Below are positions 5,701 to 5,832 of a stretch of DNA of 5,832 nucleotides, in pieces. Each line of letters opens with the position of its first letter. Position 1 is the first letter of the stretch. This DNA comes from Synechococcales cyanobacterium PMM_0002 (GTDB taxonomy: Bacteria; Cyanobacteriota; Cyanobacteriia; Elainellales; Elainellaceae): the NCBI GenBank assembly GCA_949127925.1, contig CASBQX010000172.1, positions 1 to 5,832 on the forward strand, written 5' to 3'. A model generated the notes under the pieces. It had not been told where the DNA came from and ran no database searches. It saw nothing but the letters and a program-made list of their open reading frames with translations. The position numbers were made by a program, and so were the translations under genes.

Positions 5701-5832
5701 TAGATTTAGACATAGATGTAGAGATAGATAGAAACCTGAGTCTCAGCCTGATAAATCTATCTCATTTGACTCGTTTTGGCGTTAAAGGAGCAGGTGCCAG
5801 CGCATGGCTAGCTGGCCAAACCATCCCGATTC
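2706..5832 (+). CDS. soxA: Sarcosine oxidase-type alpha subunit (SoxA), apparently fused to gamma (SoxG); 3' end outside window
   Basis: Open for 1,042 codons with no stop before the window ends. Domains in order: a ferredoxin-like Fer2_4 domain without cluster cysteines (about 18-100; GYAGDT 30-35, SFKYHRPRG 51-59); an NAD-binding Rossmann domain (CDVLVIGAGESG, G170-G175; closing FACGRVNG 441-448); the SoxA_A3 linker domain (about 505-590; KNFVDF, LKRYTTVGMGPSQGK, NMNALRILAQ, GTTTARP); and a GcvT-like aminomethyltransferase domain (about 600-975; AGMWQRPEYY, MLDESGVIVDDG with D695/D696, RLRLEKGHLIVAQDTDG with E837) that in the family binds tetrahydrofolate and captures the one-carbon unit. 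Normal SoxA ends near FYDP (965-968). Here the frame continues through about 40 residues of acidic, repetitive linker into LSHLTRFGVKGAGASAWLAG, resembling a SoxG start. Starts 8 bp inside soxD behind a good ribosome site. The SoxA call is very firm; the fusion is read directly but could be a sequencing error. Confidence 0.95.
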   Translation, partial: MTNRLPPVPDEWIDRQQRIEFTFEDNRYWGYAGDTISSALWAAGQRILGRSFKYHRPRGILSLANHDINALMQSGQQLSVRADVTPLEPRMVLSAVNTVGGVVGDRASVLGFFSALMPVGFYYKAFHNKRLFPFWERLIRQMTGLGTVDPATPHIRTPKRYDFCDVLVIGAGESGLSAGLAVAAAGADVVIVDENAQLGGSGSYQSGTDPDRRSQLQTLLQAVSAHPQIRLYTHTAAAGYYADHWVPLVQPHRMIKMRAKAVIVASGAYEQPAVFRNNDLPGVMLASAAQRLIYRYAVQPMQRAVVLVANSDGYRAALDLATHGVAIAAIVDLREATLSELPLPNPLKSALRDRQIPILTGHCIYAARPNPAGDGVSSAIVCPLVNGQPQPELQRAIACDGIVMSVGWAPAANLLYQAGTKMRFDAWLQQFVPEHLPVGVFACGRVNGVFEWEQKLQDGQRAGLSAAAHLGLAEVEQGAGWQGRIAPPSESPSHPYPMVSHPAGKNFVDFDEDLQYKDFLNAIQEGFDNVELLKRYTTVGMGPSQGKHSNMNALRILAQTIGQSPGAVGTTTARPFFHPVPVSHLAGRGFTPERLTPLHDRHLALNAHLMQAGMWQRPEYYARVGLSREDCIRQEVVAVRSQIGLIDVGTLGKLEIRGADAAEFLERVYTGRYANLKVGMTRYALMLDESGVIVDDGVIARLAPDHFYFTTTTSAATSVYRELSRLNTLWRSQCGLVNLTGARSATNLAGPAAPAVLAHLTDLDLSSGAFPYLGVRQASVAGIPAILMRVGFVGEWGYEIHVAADAAASLWDALMAAGAAFGICPFGVEAQRRLRLEKGHLIVAQDTDGLTTPLQAGLQWAVKLDKPFFIGQRSLQIVAPRPLKQTLVGFTLDAQFRPTPPQECHLVIDQGEIAGRITSIAFSPTLQQHIGLAYVTPALAVVGTRLTIRLSDRSLVTATIAPTPFYDPQNQRQKVKVISSNNMPVDATRKTQLNTRLGIDLDIDVEIDRNLSLSLINLSHLTRFGVKGAGASAWLAGQTIPI
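5628..5654 (+). promoter_or_regulatory. Possible internal translation start for the SoxG part
   Basis: Just after the conserved end of the alpha subunit, AAGGTGAT (5631-5638) resembles a Shine-Dalgarno sequence. An in-frame ATG at 5652-5654 (codon 983 of the long frame) follows about 13 nt later, slightly longer than the best spacing. Ribosomes could reinitiate here and make a free gamma subunit as well as the fusion. Evidence is weak and rests on position only. Confidence 0.25.
5700..5732 (+). repeat. 12-bp-period repeat encoding the acidic SoxA/SoxG linker
   Basis: ATAGAT occurs at 5700, 5712 and 5724, each 12 bp apart, separated by TTAGAC and GTAGAG. It encodes alternating hydrophobic and acidic residues (IDLDIDVEID, residues 999-1008). 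The stretch is AT-rich unlike the flanking coding sequence, and keeps the frame open because 12 is divisible by three. It looks like slippage-derived low-complexity DNA joining two protein domains. Confidence 0.7.
5748..5832 (+). other. Start of a SoxG-like (gamma subunit) domain, in frame with soxA
   Basis: The last 28 residues before the window edge include LINLSHLTRF, then GVKGAGASAWLAGQTIPI. The pattern D/N-L-S-x-L-x-R-F-G-x-K-G-x-G-A-x-x-W-L resembles the beginning of sarcosine oxidase gamma and related GcvT/YgfZ-fold proteins, where it precedes the folate-barrel-like core. In ordinary operons of this family a separate soxG follows soxA, so both position and sequence fit. Only the first strand or two are visible, so the identification is probable and not certain; the rest of the domain lies to the right. 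Confidence 0.6.

Noticed and set aside
1..5832. CRISPR arrays, tRNA or rRNA genes, insertion sequences
   Set aside because: No spaced identical repeats of CRISPR size, no tRNA-like cloverleaf or conserved rRNA stretch, and no transposase or terminal inverted repeats seen.

Overview
The window looks like chromosomal DNA from a cyanobacterium. The main sign is twelve exact copies of the octamer GCGATCGC, the cyanobacterial HIP1 palindrome, between 1117 and 4902. Base composition is moderately GC-rich in the genes and more AT-rich in the first 330 bases. This assignment is an inference from sequence style; no species can be named.

Layout: positions 1-334 hold nothing I can name. A regulator gene on the minus strand (991 to 335) encodes a DNA-binding XRE-type helix-turn-helix joined to a C-terminal cupin sensor domain. 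The divergent intergenic region (992-1137) carries candidate promoters for both directions and a pair of nearly identical 14-bp direct repeats set exactly 20 bp apart, a good operator candidate. From 1138 to the right edge, three plus-strand genes form a tight operon in the classic heterotetrameric sarcosine oxidase order: soxB (beta, FAD/FMN amine oxidase), soxD (delta, small subunit) and soxA (alpha, NAD-binding plus GcvT-like folate domain). soxD and soxA overlap by 8 bp.

How the genes work together: in the known enzyme family, the beta subunit oxidises the N-methyl group of a secondary amine such as sarcosine, the imine product passes to the tetrahydrofolate site in the C-terminal GcvT-like half of the alpha subunit, and electrons leave through FMN to oxygen or another acceptor. 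The regulator probably senses a small ligand in its cupin barrel and controls the divergent operon.

Three features depart from the textbook enzyme. First, the soxA reading frame does not stop after the normal end of the alpha subunit (about residue 975). It runs in frame through a repeat-rich linker into what looks like the start of the gamma subunit (SoxG), suggesting a SoxA-SoxG fusion that continues beyond the window. Second, the delta subunit keeps only one of the four zinc ligands of the Stenotrophomonas/Corynebacterium type unchanged. Third, the beta subunit has a variant C-terminal flavin motif. Together these point to a divergent branch of the family whose true substrate may not be sarcosine. 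Degenerate 12-bp tandem repeats occur at two subunit junctions (soxB/soxD and soxA/soxG).
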